DNA of 64,000 bases from Candidatus Cloacimonetes bacterium 4572_55 (GCA_002084765.1 NBMB01000004.1:54742-118741); one strand, 5' to 3'. Counted from the stretch's first letter, positions 27,326 to 38,284 are shown. Program-made: numbers and translations. Notes: a model not told the origin generated them from the sequence alone.

Positions 27326-29644
27326 TCAATCGAGTTTGTCGTGGGTCTCGGTTGGTTCCATTTCATCTTGTAAGTCTTTCGCGGTAAATTTCCCGGGACG
27401 TTGCATGATCATATAGGCGGCACTGACTATCAAAGAGGCCAAGCCCACAGTTATCAGATAGCCGAATCCCAGCCAATTCGGAAGCGGTCTTTGGAGTGTC
27501 GGATAGATAACCACTGCCTGATCCGTGAAGGAATAAATCAACCCGAAAACGATTAAAGTGGTGATGTGCACGGAAAAAATAAAGATAAGAGGCAGGCCGA
27601 ATTTATGATCGTCTCTATACAGTTGTCCACTCCCCGGATAAATAAAGCTGAGAAACACCGCGGTTCGGTACTCGCGTTGCGTGGACAATCGACGAATTCG
27701 AGCTAATAAGGCGAAGCGCATCGCGTCCAATTTGGTACCGGCGACCGTCCGATAGCAGCGATGACAAAGCACATTTTCCTTAACCCGACGCCGAGATGTG
27801 GGGGAGATAACCCGTCCGCATACAGAGCAAGCGGACAACTTTTCCCATCCTTTGATCCAAAAGCTGAGAATCTCCATTAGTAGAAAGATAATACCGGCTA
27901 ACGCTGGCAATTTTGTCACCGGCAATCCTTTTATGCCGCCAATCCATAAAGGAGTCAGAAGGTCGGCGTCCAGTCGGAACTCCTTTCCGACTCGACTCCA
28001 AAACGCGGAGAGAGGGATAGATTCATCAAGCACCACACGATTGCAATGCGGCTCCACCTTATCCAAAATATAGGTAAGCGAGGGATCAAGCGTGAGTGCT
28101 TTGCGTCGCGGCTCGTCCATTTCGCTCCAACGCGCCAACATGTTAAGTACCTGACTTTTATTAAAATAGGGACGAGCCAGATCGTTTTTTCCCCTTATTG
28201 CCGACTCATATTTTTCGATCGCTTTCTCAAAATATACTTTTTTTCGATTTTGAATTTCATATATCTGGCGAGCGTAAAAAATATTGCCGATATTGTTCGC
28301 AGCCCGAGCCGGATACGCGTCCACCGCGTTATCAAAATAGGTTTTTGACAGGCTTAGCTCTTTTTTCCCCCGCTCCCTTTCTTGATCTCTCAATCGATCT
28401 TGGGAAGGTGTCAGATTTTTTTCCTCTTTCCCGCGGATAAGCGACGCGCCTCTTCGCTTATGGATAAGCCCGAGTGCAAAGTTGGCGTCCGAGTCGGAGC
28501 TATCTTTCTCCAATAAGCGCGCCAATCGGTTGCGCACATCCGGATCATATACGTTATGCTGCCCATTCCAGATCGTGCGGACAACGCTCCTGTCCGACAT
28601 GGATGTAAACAGGGCGTAATGTGTCGCCAAGAGATGCGGAAATATCAATAGGTAAACCAGCAGGACAATGCCGACAATCTTTTCCGGATTGGTGTAAAAA
28701 TACCACGTAACAGCCATTCCAAGAAGAACATAACCGGTAAGTCCGAACCCGAAGAGGATCGGCGATAAAACCAGAATCCAAGCGACCCCTTCCCGTATGA
28801 TCGACGACGCGCGTGAGGGGAGCATCTCAAATATAATGTGTTGATATTTGGGCAAACTCTTGAGCGTGGCGATGATTACCACTGCCAATAGCCCGAAATA
28901 AAGCCCATAAATTAGATATTGCAGGATACGGTAGCTGAGAAAAAGCTGCAAAGGCAGGCTCTCTTTAAACGTCATAAAAATGCCGAGAAAATTGGAGAGA
29001 GCTTCTCCAAAATCGTTCGCCAATAGCATTTTTGTCAACTTCATGTATGGAATGATGGAAGAAGGGTCCATCTTTTTGGCAAATTCATAGAACAAAAGTG
29101 CCGTATCGATATCCCCGATCTTTTGATACCCATCGCCCTTGTATATCGCAAGATTGAAAAAAATCGGGTCTACTTTCGCCCCGTTATTCAATTTGATCTG
29201 GTAAAGCTGAGAAAGCTCAGATTCCAACAGGTCGTACTGACCGTTCATCTCGTAAAGTTTTGCCAAATCCCAATGAAGTTCCGAGTGATCCCGAGCCGCG
29301 TCCCGAGCATGAGCAAATGCAGCGTAAGACGCATCGAAGTTATGGGAAAGGAGGAGATGCCCCTTTAAATAAGAAAGATACGGATTGCCGAAAGGTTGGC
29401 TCTCATCGCCGCGGACCATCGAATCAATTCGGCTCAATGTCGCACTCGGAGGTGGGCTTTTTAGATCAAGGATTCCCTCTCCAGACAGCACGGACTTATA
29501 TTCAGGAAAAGCCCGAATCGCCTCTTGACGAAGCTGAAGCGCGTCATGCGCTCCAGAAATCTTGTCGGTATTGGCAAACGTTAATCCAGTCCAAATGAAA
29601 TAACTTGCTATCCACCATAAGATGATTGCCTGTTTTCGTATCAT
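27326..29644 (-). CDS. Multi-spanning TPR membrane protein with zinc ribbon
   Basis: A 772-residue protein of unknown function. It has a signal sequence, TPR-like repeats (about 100-215), four or so membrane helices (about 235-350), more TPR-like repeats (about 385-520), a helix near 560-580, a zinc ribbon CSVCGRV ... CHRCYR near 610-635, and two more helices at the end. A GSGQLYR segment after FLSFIYP resembles small membrane proteins of the TM2 type. TPR plus zinc ribbon plus membrane suggests a scaffold. It is 23 bases from the DUF2997 gene in the same operon. Confidence 0.7.
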   Translation of the reverse strand: MIRKQAIILWWIASYFIWTGLTFANTDKISGAHDALQLRQEAIRAFPEYKSVLSGEGILDLKSPPPSATLSRIDSMVRGDESQPFGNPYLSYLKGHLLLSHNFDASYAAFAHARDAARDHSELHWDLAKLYEMNGQYDLLESELSQLYQIKLNNGAKVDPIFFNLAIYKGDGYQKIGDIDTALLFYEFAKKMDPSSIIPYMKLTKMLLANDFGEALSNFLGIFMTFKESLPLQLFLSYRILQYLIYGLYFGLLAVVIIATLKSLPKYQHIIFEMLPSRASSIIREGVAWILVLSPILFGFGLTGYVLLGMAVTWYFYTNPEKIVGIVLLVYLLIFPHLLATHYALFTSMSDRSVVRTIWNGQHNVYDPDVRNRLARLLEKDSSDSDANFALGLIHKRRGASLIRGKEEKNLTPSQDRLRDQERERGKKELSLSKTYFDNAVDAYPARAANNIGNIFYARQIYEIQNRKKVYFEKAIEKYESAIRGKNDLARPYFNKSQVLNMLARWSEMDEPRRKALTLDPSLTYILDKVEPHCNRVVLDESIPLSAFWSRVGKEFRLDADLLTPLWIGGIKGLPVTKLPALAGIIFLLMEILSFWIKGWEKLSACSVCGRVISPTSRRRVKENVLCHRCYRTVAGTKLDAMRFALLARIRRLSTQREYRTAVFLSFIYPGSGQLYRDDHKFGLPLIFIFSVHITTLIVFGLIYSFTDQAVVIYPTLQRPLPNWLGFGYLITVGLASLIVSAAYMIMQRPGKFTAKDLQDEMEPTETHDKLD

Positions 29645-29667
29645 AATGCACTCGCTTGTTTCGCAAT

Positions 29668-29862
29668 CTATCGGTTCGATACATAAAACGACTGGTCGAT
29701 TTTCACCTCAGATTCATAATATTCTTCGGTGAGATCACGCCCAATCACGTGGCCCAATTCCTCCAACCATTTGGTATAATCCAAACAAGCCGATCCTTTG
29801 ACGCCTTTGACATGCACACGAATTTCGCCCATTTTGTCGATAATAATTTCTAATTCTTTCAT
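29668..29862 (-). CDS. DUF2997 small protein
   Basis: A 64-residue protein (MKELEIIIDKMGEIRVHVKG ... CLDYTKWLEELGHVIG ... YYESEV). The layout matches DUF2997, a small family usually encoded beside DUF1257/Ycf35. Its function is unknown. The start at 29862 makes a 4-base ATGA overlap with the DUF1257 stop codon and puts GAGG 8 bases upstream; an ATG six bases earlier is too close to that site. Confidence 0.75.
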   Translation of the reverse strand: MKELEIIIDKMGEIRVHVKGVKGSACLDYTKWLEELGHVIGRDLTEEYYESEVKIDQSFYVSNR

Positions 29863-30245
29863 GACCATTGCCTCACTACTAATTTTAATGAACCGTCTTT
29901 TAACCGAGATTCCTCGCTTATCATCAGACCCTGCTTTTGTATCTCGCTCGACACCTTATGATAGGCGTAGCGCTGCATGATATTTTGCATCAATTTCTCC
30001 GGCTTAGTCCGCACTCCATACCAATCAGCGATCAGATCATAACTCCCCGCGGCTTCGTTCCACTTAAGACCGACTTCATAGCCCGATCCGATCCGCACTG
30101 CCAGATCTACCCCGAGTGTCCGACTGCCATATCCGTCTATTTGCAGGTTTTGACCTTCGGTATAGCTATATTTCAGATCGGTCAGCGTCTTTTTGATAAT
30201 CGTTAAGTCTTTCAACTTTGTCTTAATTTTCGAGAAATGCGACAT
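29859..30245 (-). CDS. DUF1257 (Ycf35-like) protein
   Basis: A 128-residue protein starting MSHFSKIKTKLKDLTIIKKT, followed by LTDLKYSY and IGSGYEVGLKW, as in DUF1257, the family of chloroplast/cyanobacterial Ycf35. In cyanobacteria it neighbours DUF2997 and an AAA ATPase; its role is not established. Here it is coupled by ATGA overlap to DUF2997 and preceded by the giant protein. It is likely soluble. Confidence 0.8.
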   Translation of the reverse strand: MSHFSKIKTKLKDLTIIKKTLTDLKYSYTEGQNLQIDGYGSRTLGVDLAVRIGSGYEVGLKWNEAAGSYDLIADWYGVRTKPEKLMQNIMQRYAYHKVSSEIQKQGLMISEESRLKDGSLKLVVRQWS

Positions 30246-30273
30246 TCTTTTCTCCCAGTTCTCAATTCGTAAC

Positions 30274-33200
30274 TCATAATTTTTTCAACGCTTCTTTGAG
30301 TAGATCCGGTCGTCCGCCCATCTGTTTCACGAGAGACAGCGCACTTGGCTGATCGGCTAAGGAATCCAACAGACTCATCAGTTCTCCATCTTCAGAAATC
30401 GCCTTCATCAGAATCGGTTGCTCGTCGATCTCGCCTAACAAGATGATCTTATTCGGATCCATGGTCCATGTCATCAAAATTTGCAGTGCGTCAATACTTT
30501 CTTGATATTCCTCCGGCATCTCTTTTTCAATTTTCGCTACCTGCTCTTTGCTTAGGACGCCCTCATTCTGCCACAGTTCTTTAAGCAGGGTCAAAAATTC
30601 TTTTGAAAAGACGTCGATCTCGCGCTCAATAGTACGCGGTCGCCCCACTCCCCCGAAAAGCCATGTATTCTGGGTCAGACGCTCCTCGATCCGCCGCTGT
30701 TTTTCTGGATTACCCACTGAGGTTAAGACGATAACGCTCATCAAGTAATGATCGAAACATCCCTCCAAAAATTCAAATCTATTCTGAAGCGTTGATTTGT
30801 TTTCCGTAGGATGAATTTTCCCCAACCGATCCGTTAATCGTCTTCGAACCTCCGCTTCAAACTCGGACGGTACCTGAGCCAATCGGTCTTCCAGGTAGCA
30901 CTCCCCCACTTTCCGATTCAGGTCGGGAATAACCCGAGAAACCAATCGATCTTCTAAGGTGAAATGCTCCCCTTCGGCAAAAATACGATCTCTTGGCGTG
31001 AGATCGGCAGTCAGCTTTTGAAAGACCTGCAAGAAAGCCACGCGCGCCGGAATCCGCTCGGATTCTACCGTGATGTCGCCAGTTAGCAAATTTTGAATGC
31101 GAATCGCGAGCAGATGCATGGGGTTGACCATCTCGTCGCCCAACGCGATGCAATTAATCAGCAACCTTCCCAAAAGATGCACCTTTTTCTCAAACCACTG
31201 TTTGAAATGCAATTCGATGACTTTATCATACTTATCAACATTTTCAAATTTACGAAATAAACTGACGATTTTCCCCCACCAAGGATATTTATAAGAAAAT
31301 TTCCAGTAATCTTTTTTTACATGATGATACCAATTCGTTTCCCGAACCCATTCCAATTGAGAGGAAATTTTTCCTGCTGATAATCTGCGATACCAATGAA
31401 TAAATTCATCTAAAGAGGATATATGTTGATTCCATTCTCGGAAGGTCGGATCCCCGTCGTCCATAGCGTTGATAAAATCCTCCATAGCCTGTTCGGATCC
31501 GAGATGGCTCATCACGATTTGCAAATGATGGACTAACCGCTGCTCGATCGTATGGTTCAAATGGGCGGCTTTACAGACCTTGCCACATTCTTCAGCCAGT
31601 GCTTTTTTTGAGGAAACGATTGCATTTTCATACTGTTTTTCCCGCTCAAAAATATCCAGAATTTTTTCCAGCTCATCCTCTTTTGACCCAGGTATATTTT
31701 TGGCATGCAGTTTTTTTAGGTGATTGCCGACGGAAATAGCCGGTTTCCATTCCATAATTTTCTCAATGCTCTGACGCAATCGACGGGTGACGCCAAGCCG
31801 ACGCAATTGTTTGGCGCAATTCTGGAGGTATCGCACGCCTAAGTCAGAAGCCAAAATATCTCGGCGCACGGTCTGCGCGACCATATCAAAAATCCGGCGC
31901 AACTTATCTGGGTCTCCCTCTACCGCTTCTATCGACATGGGCAAAATTTCGCTGATAAAAACAAAGCCGCGCTCCTCAAAAAGGATCGGTTTTTCGCCCA
32001 GAGCAACCGTCACATCCTCCTGGCTGATCGTATCAATCGGCATGATTTTATCCAAATAATGAATGACACCATCTTCCGCCAAAAATAGGGGCAACGCCGT
32101 TTGATGGTGAAGCAGAGAGGTGATAATATTGCTGATCCCCTCTCTCATAAACCGGTTGACAATCTGCGTGATGGATCGATCATCCCGTTTCTGATCAGTC
32201 TGCATTGTGATCTTCGCCATACCGACTTTATGTTCCGGCGAGAGCAACTCCAGCTCCGTGAATTTGATCGAAATCTTACGCATTGCCAGAACTAAGTTAT
32301 GAATATCCTTGTCGCTTGCCCCCCAGCCTTTTGCCAATTCCTGAATCAGGTGGGGGATTGCGCGCAACCGCTTGCCCACACTCTTGATTTGCCCCTTCAT
32401 CTTATCTTCCAGCTCTTCCATGATAGCGGTTTCGTCTGCATTTTTATTATAGATCGAGACGGCCCATTGCAGATTCTCTTTGGTCAGCTCCAAATCTTTA
32501 TCGAAACTGGCGATGATCATGGGCACTATTTTTGTCAAAAAACGTAAGATAAAATCAGGATATTTCAGACCTTGTACAGCCTCTATCAGCGCGTCCAACT
32601 TACGAAGCGGATTATTCTTTAGCACCAATTCCATCAGGTCTTGCAGACCATTTTCGACAAATTGATCGGTCACTTCATTTGTCGGCAGGGAACGAACTAA
32701 GTCCGTAAATTTCCCCCGCAGTGCTCGCTGTTGTTTGCGATTCAAGACGAGGTGCTTGCGCCGACATATTTGCTCCAAAACCAAAGTGACTCGGATCAGA
32801 TCCAGCCGATCGATCATCTTTCGCTGGCGAATTTCCTCCAGCAGATAGATCAGATCATTTACTGGATGTTGGTGCGCAAAAAAACGATCTAAAAGTTGGC
32901 GCATCTCGCTGCTGTTCATATCCGGCATACTGGTGAATCGCACTGCCTCTTTGTAAAGCAAATTATCCGCGATGGATACGAATACCATAATGATACTCAT
33001 CTTGTCTTTCAGCAGTTTGCCGCTTATTGGATGTCCAATTTTTATGGTCAATTTATCATTCAAAAACTTTCCCAGATACACGGTCAACTCAACATATAGA
33101 GCCAAATTTTTATTGAATTTCTCGAACAAGCGTAGCGACATCCGCAGTTCGATCAGGGGGTAATCCTGCATCAGGATATAGTTTATCCAGTCGTCCGTTG

Positions 33201-34674
33201 GCTGGAAACCCAGGTTGACGAGTTCCAGCGTCAGATCAATCATATCGGGGAGATAAACGCTATAGATCGCAGAAATCGTGAATTTCGGGAGCTCAAATTC
33301 CTTCTGGAGCGACGCGGGATAAAAACTCTTCAAACCCTGTTCCTGACAAATACGGGTAACGCTCTCGTACAAAAACTTGTTCGGACCCGGCTGATCGTCG
33401 AGAAGCGCAGCACCCCAAAAACCGACCAAATACCAGGTCTCCAGACGATCCGCCGCCGGCAAATCGTCCAATTTCGCTTTCAATTTGTCCCAGATTGCAT
33501 CTGGTACAAAACTGTCCCACCAGATCATGCCGCGAATGAATTTATCCGCTTGACGTTGGATATACAGATTCCAATTTTCTCTTGGAATTGCCACCAAAAT
33601 ATCGACCATCTTTCCGATAATCGAATATTTTCGCCGCGTTTTTTCCATCTCGGCATTCACATCGGTGAAACGGATGATCTCCTTATCCACCAATCGAGTC
33701 AGATCGTCCAGGATGTCGGCAATCTGAGCCATCAAGCGAAAACTAGCGTTTTCCTCATCGATATTTTCCGTTACTATTAATCGCAGAAATTGAAGCAGAT
33801 CGAAAGTGCGACCCACGCCCACTGGCGAGAGATGGTGCAGAAGGCGATAGATCGCATTGTATCGAGCTGTTATGGAATAGTCTGGCACTTTTTTGTCAGC
33901 GTGTAAAAAAGAGGGAAACCGTTCTTGCGCCTGATACCCCATCAACTCGCTCAGCTCGCCGCGCGTGGTCTGACGCCAGTTCTTTTCTTGTCCGGCAATC
34001 TTGAGACCCCAAATATGCGTCAAATCGATCATGCGACTCGTCAAAATTTTCAGCGATTGGGAATCGATCAGCGAATCTCCCACTGCTTTGGGCGAAATCG
34101 GCGATAGAGCCGCGACAACGGAGATCGCGGTCTCAATCAATACCATCCGTGACCATTTGCTTTTTTTCTTTAATTGTCCGGCGAGGAAGGGGAAAAAATG
34201 GAAAGGCGTTGCCAATTCGCAGGAGATAAGCTCTGGTAGCAGGCTGTCTCGGAAAAAATAACGCTGCTCTTTCGGTAGCCGAAGCTCGAAATAGAGTTGC
34301 CACTTGCCGAGATAAGAACGAGAATATGCGCCGTCTTTGAGAATCTCGCGCATTTTTTTGAAAATAGAACGGATCCTCCAACGAATCTTTATATAACGCC
34401 ACGGTGCCCATAGTTGGCGTAAAATAAACGGGAAGCCATTTCCGTTTACATTGATGAATTCCAAATTTTTCAGATCTTCTGGAATTCCGCTCTCGACATA
34501 GCGGCTTTCATTGTCTAAGATTTGAAGATGATCGGTGGTCCATTCTTTTAAAATCTGTTGGATTCGTTTCTTCTCTTTATCAGTCAACGACCGAATTTTG
34601 ACTACTGGTCGCCCTTTTTTTTTCTTGCCGACCGGGTCGGAAGCCGCGCTTTTTTTTTCTTTTGGATCGTTCAT
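30274..34674 (-). CDS. Giant helical protein of unknown function
   Basis: A 1466-residue protein. I do not recognise a family. The N-terminus is lysine-rich (KKKKGRPVVKIR) and the body is almost wholly alpha-helical with many charged residues, like a HEAT- or TPR-type solenoid. There is no clear signal peptide, membrane helix, Walker motif or metal site, although a hydrophobic stretch lies near ISVVAALSPISPKAVG. The C-terminus LLDSLADQPSALSLVKQ also looks helical. It follows gyrA by 24 bases and precedes DUF1257 by 28, so it belongs to one transcript. Its position suggests that it works with the DUF1257/DUF2997 proteins as a scaffold. Confidence 0.85.
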   Translation of the reverse strand: MNDPKEKKSAASDPVGKKKKGRPVVKIRSLTDKEKKRIQQILKEWTTDHLQILDNESRYVESGIPEDLKNLEFINVNGNGFPFILRQLWAPWRYIKIRWRIRSIFKKMREILKDGAYSRSYLGKWQLYFELRLPKEQRYFFRDSLLPELISCELATPFHFFPFLAGQLKKKSKWSRMVLIETAISVVAALSPISPKAVGDSLIDSQSLKILTSRMIDLTHIWGLKIAGQEKNWRQTTRGELSELMGYQAQERFPSFLHADKKVPDYSITARYNAIYRLLHHLSPVGVGRTFDLLQFLRLIVTENIDEENASFRLMAQIADILDDLTRLVDKEIIRFTDVNAEMEKTRRKYSIIGKMVDILVAIPRENWNLYIQRQADKFIRGMIWWDSFVPDAIWDKLKAKLDDLPAADRLETWYLVGFWGAALLDDQPGPNKFLYESVTRICQEQGLKSFYPASLQKEFELPKFTISAIYSVYLPDMIDLTLELVNLGFQPTDDWINYILMQDYPLIELRMSLRLFEKFNKNLALYVELTVYLGKFLNDKLTIKIGHPISGKLLKDKMSIIMVFVSIADNLLYKEAVRFTSMPDMNSSEMRQLLDRFFAHQHPVNDLIYLLEEIRQRKMIDRLDLIRVTLVLEQICRRKHLVLNRKQQRALRGKFTDLVRSLPTNEVTDQFVENGLQDLMELVLKNNPLRKLDALIEAVQGLKYPDFILRFLTKIVPMIIASFDKDLELTKENLQWAVSIYNKNADETAIMEELEDKMKGQIKSVGKRLRAIPHLIQELAKGWGASDKDIHNLVLAMRKISIKFTELELLSPEHKVGMAKITMQTDQKRDDRSITQIVNRFMREGISNIITSLLHHQTALPLFLAEDGVIHYLDKIMPIDTISQEDVTVALGEKPILFEERGFVFISEILPMSIEAVEGDPDKLRRIFDMVAQTVRRDILASDLGVRYLQNCAKQLRRLGVTRRLRQSIEKIMEWKPAISVGNHLKKLHAKNIPGSKEDELEKILDIFEREKQYENAIVSSKKALAEECGKVCKAAHLNHTIEQRLVHHLQIVMSHLGSEQAMEDFINAMDDGDPTFREWNQHISSLDEFIHWYRRLSAGKISSQLEWVRETNWYHHVKKDYWKFSYKYPWWGKIVSLFRKFENVDKYDKVIELHFKQWFEKKVHLLGRLLINCIALGDEMVNPMHLLAIRIQNLLTGDITVESERIPARVAFLQVFQKLTADLTPRDRIFAEGEHFTLEDRLVSRVIPDLNRKVGECYLEDRLAQVPSEFEAEVRRRLTDRLGKIHPTENKSTLQNRFEFLEGCFDHYLMSVIVLTSVGNPEKQRRIEERLTQNTWLFGGVGRPRTIEREIDVFSKEFLTLLKELWQNEGVLSKEQVAKIEKEMPEEYQESIDALQILMTWTMDPNKIILLGEIDEQPILMKAISEDGELMSLLDSLADQPSALSLVKQMGGRPDLLKEALKKL

Positions 34675-34698
34675 ACCGACTCTCCGACCTATGCTTTT

Positions 34699-37170
34699 TT
34701 ATTCTGAAGGGGTAGGATCAGATTCGTTGCCGCCGTTCTCGATTGATGTGGGAACGATAATGCGGGCAATATCGATCACCTCGTCATTGTCATCCAAATT
34801 GATCAGCCGGACTCCCATGGAATTACGCCCGATCTCCCGAATACTTTGAGCCGCTATACGAATAACGACCCCATTTTTTGTGATGATCATCAATTCGTCG
34901 GAATTCGTGATCCCTTTTATCGCCACCACATTGCCATTGCGCTCTGCAGTTTTGATGTCGATGACTCCTTTTCCTCCGCGATGAATTCTCGGATATTCAT
35001 CAATCGAGGAACGTTTTCCGAACCCACGTCGCGTCACCGTCAAAAGCGAGCTGATGTTCTGAGTCGTGACTATGCCAACTACGTAATCCGAAGGCGATAG
35101 TCTCACGCCTCGTACCCCGCTGGCGGTCCGTCCCATAGGGCGAGCCTCCATTTCATGGAAGCGGATCGCTTTTCCTTCAGCCGTAGATATAATAATATCT
35201 TGATCGCCGTCCGTCATTCTGACGTCGATCAGCTCGTCGTTTTCATGAATATTTAACCCAATAATTCCGCCTCGACGCGGCTTGCTGAACGCCTTTAACG
35301 GTGATTTTTTCACCAGCCCTTTTTTTGTGACAAATAAGATAAAATGGTTGTCATCGAACTCGGATACCGGCAGATAGGCTCGGACTTTTTCACTCTGTTC
35401 CACCCGAAGCAGATTGATAATCGCCTTGCCTTTTGCCAGCCGTCCGCCTTGTGGAATCTGGTACACCTTTCGCCAATAGCATTGTCCGTGATCGGTAAAA
35501 AAGAGAATATACCAATGCGTTGAAGATATAAAGAGATGCTCGACAAAGTCCTGCTCTTTGGTCTCCATACCGGTCACGCCTCGTCCGCCTCGACGCTGGC
35601 TCCGATACGTAGTAAGCGGCAGTCGTTTGATATACCCGCTGTGAGAAATTGTGATCACCATGTCTTCTTCCGGGATCAACTCCTCAATCGTAATCTCGCT
35701 CCCGCTCTTATCATCGACAATCTCTGTCCGACGTTCGTCTCCATATTTTTCTCCGACCTCGATCAGCTCTTTTTTTACAATCTCCATCACATGATCTCGA
35801 TCAGAGAGGATCAATCGGAGTTGGTCGATTTGTTTCAAAATTTCAGCCTGTTCTCGATCCAATTTCTGCCGCTCCAGACCGGTCATTCTCTTCAGTTGAA
35901 GGTCAAGTATGGCATTCGCTTGTATCTCCGTCAACTCAAAAGTATTCATCAACTTTTCTCGAGCCGCATCGGGATTTGTAGCATCGCGAATAATCGACAC
36001 AATCTCGTCGATATGGTCCACCGCCTTTCGCAAGCCTTCCAGGAGATGCGCGCGCGCTTCCGCCTTCCTGAGCTTGAACCTTGTGCGCCGCGAGACAACC
36101 TCGTGACGATACTCGAGAAAATAATGAATGATCTCTTTGATATTCAGCACGCGCGGTCGGTTGTTGACAAGTGCCAGCATATTGGCTCCAAATGTGACCT
36201 GGAGCTGGGAATGTTTATATAATTGGTTGAGGACCACAGAGGGCTGAGCGTCCCGCCGCAGTTCGATCACAATACGCATTCCGTCACGGTCTGACTCGTC
36301 TCGCAGATCGCTGATCCCCTCGACCTTTTTGTGCCGAGCCAGAGCCACGATCCGCTCGATCAAGCTACTTTTATTCACTTGATAGGGGATTTCAGTGATG
36401 ATAATCCGATTCCTATTATTCGGCATATCCTCGATTCTCGCCACTCCTCGCAGCCGAATCATGCCATGACCTGTGGCGTAAGCCTGCTGAATCCCCATCC
36501 GTCCGTAAATGATTCCCCCAGTGGGAAAATCCGGTCCGTGAAGATGTTGTATAATCTCTTGAATCGTGACGTCTGGATTTTCGATCATCTCAAGACACGC
36601 GCGAACCACTTCTCTGAGATTATGAGGAGGGATGTTTGTCGCCATCCCAACCGCAATACCGGATGAGCCATTCATCAGAAGTTGCGGGATAGCAGTCGGT
36701 AAAACGACCGGCTCTTTGTTGCTCCCGTCGAAATTATCGATGAAGTCAACAGTATCCTTGTCCAAATTTCTGAGAACTTCTTCCGCGATCCGTTCCAATC
36801 GGATTTCCGTATAACGCATAGCCGCAGGGTCGTCGCCGTCCACGGAGCCAAAGTTCCCCTGACCATCGACCAGAGGATAGCGCAACGAAAAATCCTGAAC
36901 CATACGCACAATGGTATGATATATCGCGGTGTCGCCGTGAGGATGATAGTTCGCCATCACATGACCCACAGCGCGCGCGCTCTTTACATAACGCCGGTTG
37001 TGATAGAGATTTTGCTCAAACATGCCATACAGAACCCGGCGATGGACAGGTTTTAATCCATCTCGGACATCGGGCAAAGCGCGGCTGACGATGACGCTCA
37101 TCGAGTAGTCAATATAGCTACTCTTCATCTCGTCTTCAATATTTCTCGGTATAATTGTCTCTTGGGGCAT
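34699..37170 (-). CDS. gyrA: DNA gyrase subunit A
   Basis: An 823-residue GyrA. The catalytic tyrosine is Tyr120 in [10 protein letters not shown]. The C-terminal beta-pinwheel has the GyrA box QRRGGRG, which separates gyrase from topoisomerase IV. It cuts and passes DNA with GyrB to introduce negative supercoils. In the quinolone region, GDTAIYHT, the usual acidic residue equivalent to E. coli Asp87 is His85 and the Ser83 equivalent is Thr81. The promoter is at 37241-37269. It heads an unusually long run of genes of unknown function. Confidence 0.97.
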   Translation of the reverse strand: MPQETIIPRNIEDEMKSSYIDYSMSVIVSRALPDVRDGLKPVHRRVLYGMFEQNLYHNRRYVKSARAVGHVMANYHPHGDTAIYHTIVRMVQDFSLRYPLVDGQGNFGSVDGDDPAAMRYTEIRLERIAEEVLRNLDKDTVDFIDNFDGSNKEPVVLPTAIPQLLMNGSSGIAVGMATNIPPHNLREVVRACLEMIENPDVTIQEIIQHLHGPDFPTGGIIYGRMGIQQAYATGHGMIRLRGVARIEDMPNNRNRIIITEIPYQVNKSSLIERIVALARHKKVEGISDLRDESDRDGMRIVIELRRDAQPSVVLNQLYKHSQLQVTFGANMLALVNNRPRVLNIKEIIHYFLEYRHEVVSRRTRFKLRKAEARAHLLEGLRKAVDHIDEIVSIIRDATNPDAAREKLMNTFELTEIQANAILDLQLKRMTGLERQKLDREQAEILKQIDQLRLILSDRDHVMEIVKKELIEVGEKYGDERRTEIVDDKSGSEITIEELIPEEDMVITISHSGYIKRLPLTTYRSQRRGGRGVTGMETKEQDFVEHLFISSTHWYILFFTDHGQCYWRKVYQIPQGGRLAKGKAIINLLRVEQSEKVRAYLPVSEFDDNHFILFVTKKGLVKKSPLKAFSKPRRGGIIGLNIHENDELIDVRMTDGDQDIIISTAEGKAIRFHEMEARPMGRTASGVRGVRLSPSDYVVGIVTTQNISSLLTVTRRGFGKRSSIDEYPRIHRGGKGVIDIKTAERNGNVVAIKGITNSDELMIITKNGVVIRIAAQSIREIGRNSMGVRLINLDDNDEVIDIARIIVPTSIENGGNESDPTPSE

Positions 37171-37240
37171 ATATTTTCAGCTTGATTAAGTGTCGTTAGC
37201 CAATTAAAACAGGAGTTTATAGTTCGTATAATCAGCGGAT

Positions 37241-37269
37241 AATATACAGGTTACGGGGAAAAATGTCAA
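37241..37269 (-). promoter_or_regulatory. Sigma-70-type promoter for the gyrA operon
   Basis: On the minus strand, TTGACA (complement of 37264-37269) and TATATT (complement of 37241-37246) are 17 bases apart. Transcription would start near 37234, giving a leader of about 64 bases before the gyrA ATG at 37170. Confidence 0.75.
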
Positions 37270-37338
37270 TGTTTTTATTAACCTTAATCCTGGGCGAAAA
37301 GCGTTCGGGCAGTTCTCCCTATATATTAGTCTACGCCG

Positions 37339-38255
37339 TTATGAGAAGATCGGGTTTTCGCGGATAATTTTGATAATTCGATAGGCTGCGCTCAATGCTC
37401 GCCTTCCTTCTCGCCCGCTGACCAAAGGAGTCCGATTCATCTGAATGCACTCGATAAACGATGCCAATTCCGCGCGTAGAGGCTCGGTCTGATCTGCGAT
37501 AATCCGTTGATAATCCACAATTTTCTCCAACAACGACCCACCTGATCCGTCGTTGATTACCTCTGTATATCCGCTCTTATCGGTTCGAGTCAATAGATCA
37601 ATATCGACTTTTTTTCGGAAAACATCGACTGTCTTATTAAGCAGATCCACAGAAAAGTAGCAATTTTTTTGAAAAAAACGAATTTTTCGAGTCGCCTTTG
37701 CCGATACTCTGCTGACGGTGATATTTGCTACGCAGCCGTTTTCAAATTCGATACGGATATTCCCAATATCCGCGCTCTTACTGATAATAGGCGCGCCGAC
37801 CGCCCCAATAGCGCGTATGGGGGAATGAACAAAGCCCAATACAATATCGAGATCATGGATTGCCAGATCCAAAATAACCGGGACGTCGGTGCCGCGAGGG
37901 TTATACGGCGCAAGACGATGGCATTCGATAAAAAGAGGCTGATCGATCAGATCCTGAATCGCCTGGATAGCTCCGTTAAATCTTTCGATATGACCTACTT
38001 GCAATATTCTCCCAAATTTTTCCGCAATATGGATCAGACCATCCGCCTCCTTTAGGGTAGCTGTAATCGGTTTTTCTACCAATACGTCGCATCCTGCGCG
38101 CAACGCCTGATTTCCTGAGCTTTGGCTTTATCCGTATCGAATATGCCGACCAATTTTACACCTTTCAAACTGGAGAGGTTTCGGGCGTGATGGCGACCCA
38201 AATGCCCCACACCGACCACGCCGACTTTTATTATTTTCGTTTGTGACGTACTCAT
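37339..38255 (-). pseudogene. Gfo/Idh/MocA oxidoreductase with internal deletion and frameshift
   Basis: The N-terminus, starting ATG at 38255, reads MSTSQTKIIKVGVVGVGHLG with the Rossmann GxGxxG, up to IFDTDKAKAQEI. At about 38104-38115 the frame changes and resumes with ALRAGCDVLVEKPITATLKE, then VGHIERFNGAIQ. About 45 residues that normally lie between these blocks (second half of the NAD-binding fold) are missing and the two halves are out of frame. Members related to this type act on UDP-sugars or inositol. The gene is not functional as written, whether by real decay or by an assembly error. It lies downstream of pilQ. Confidence 0.8.
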
Positions 38256-38284
38256 CGCTTTCCTTACTTTTTTATGAAGTCGTT

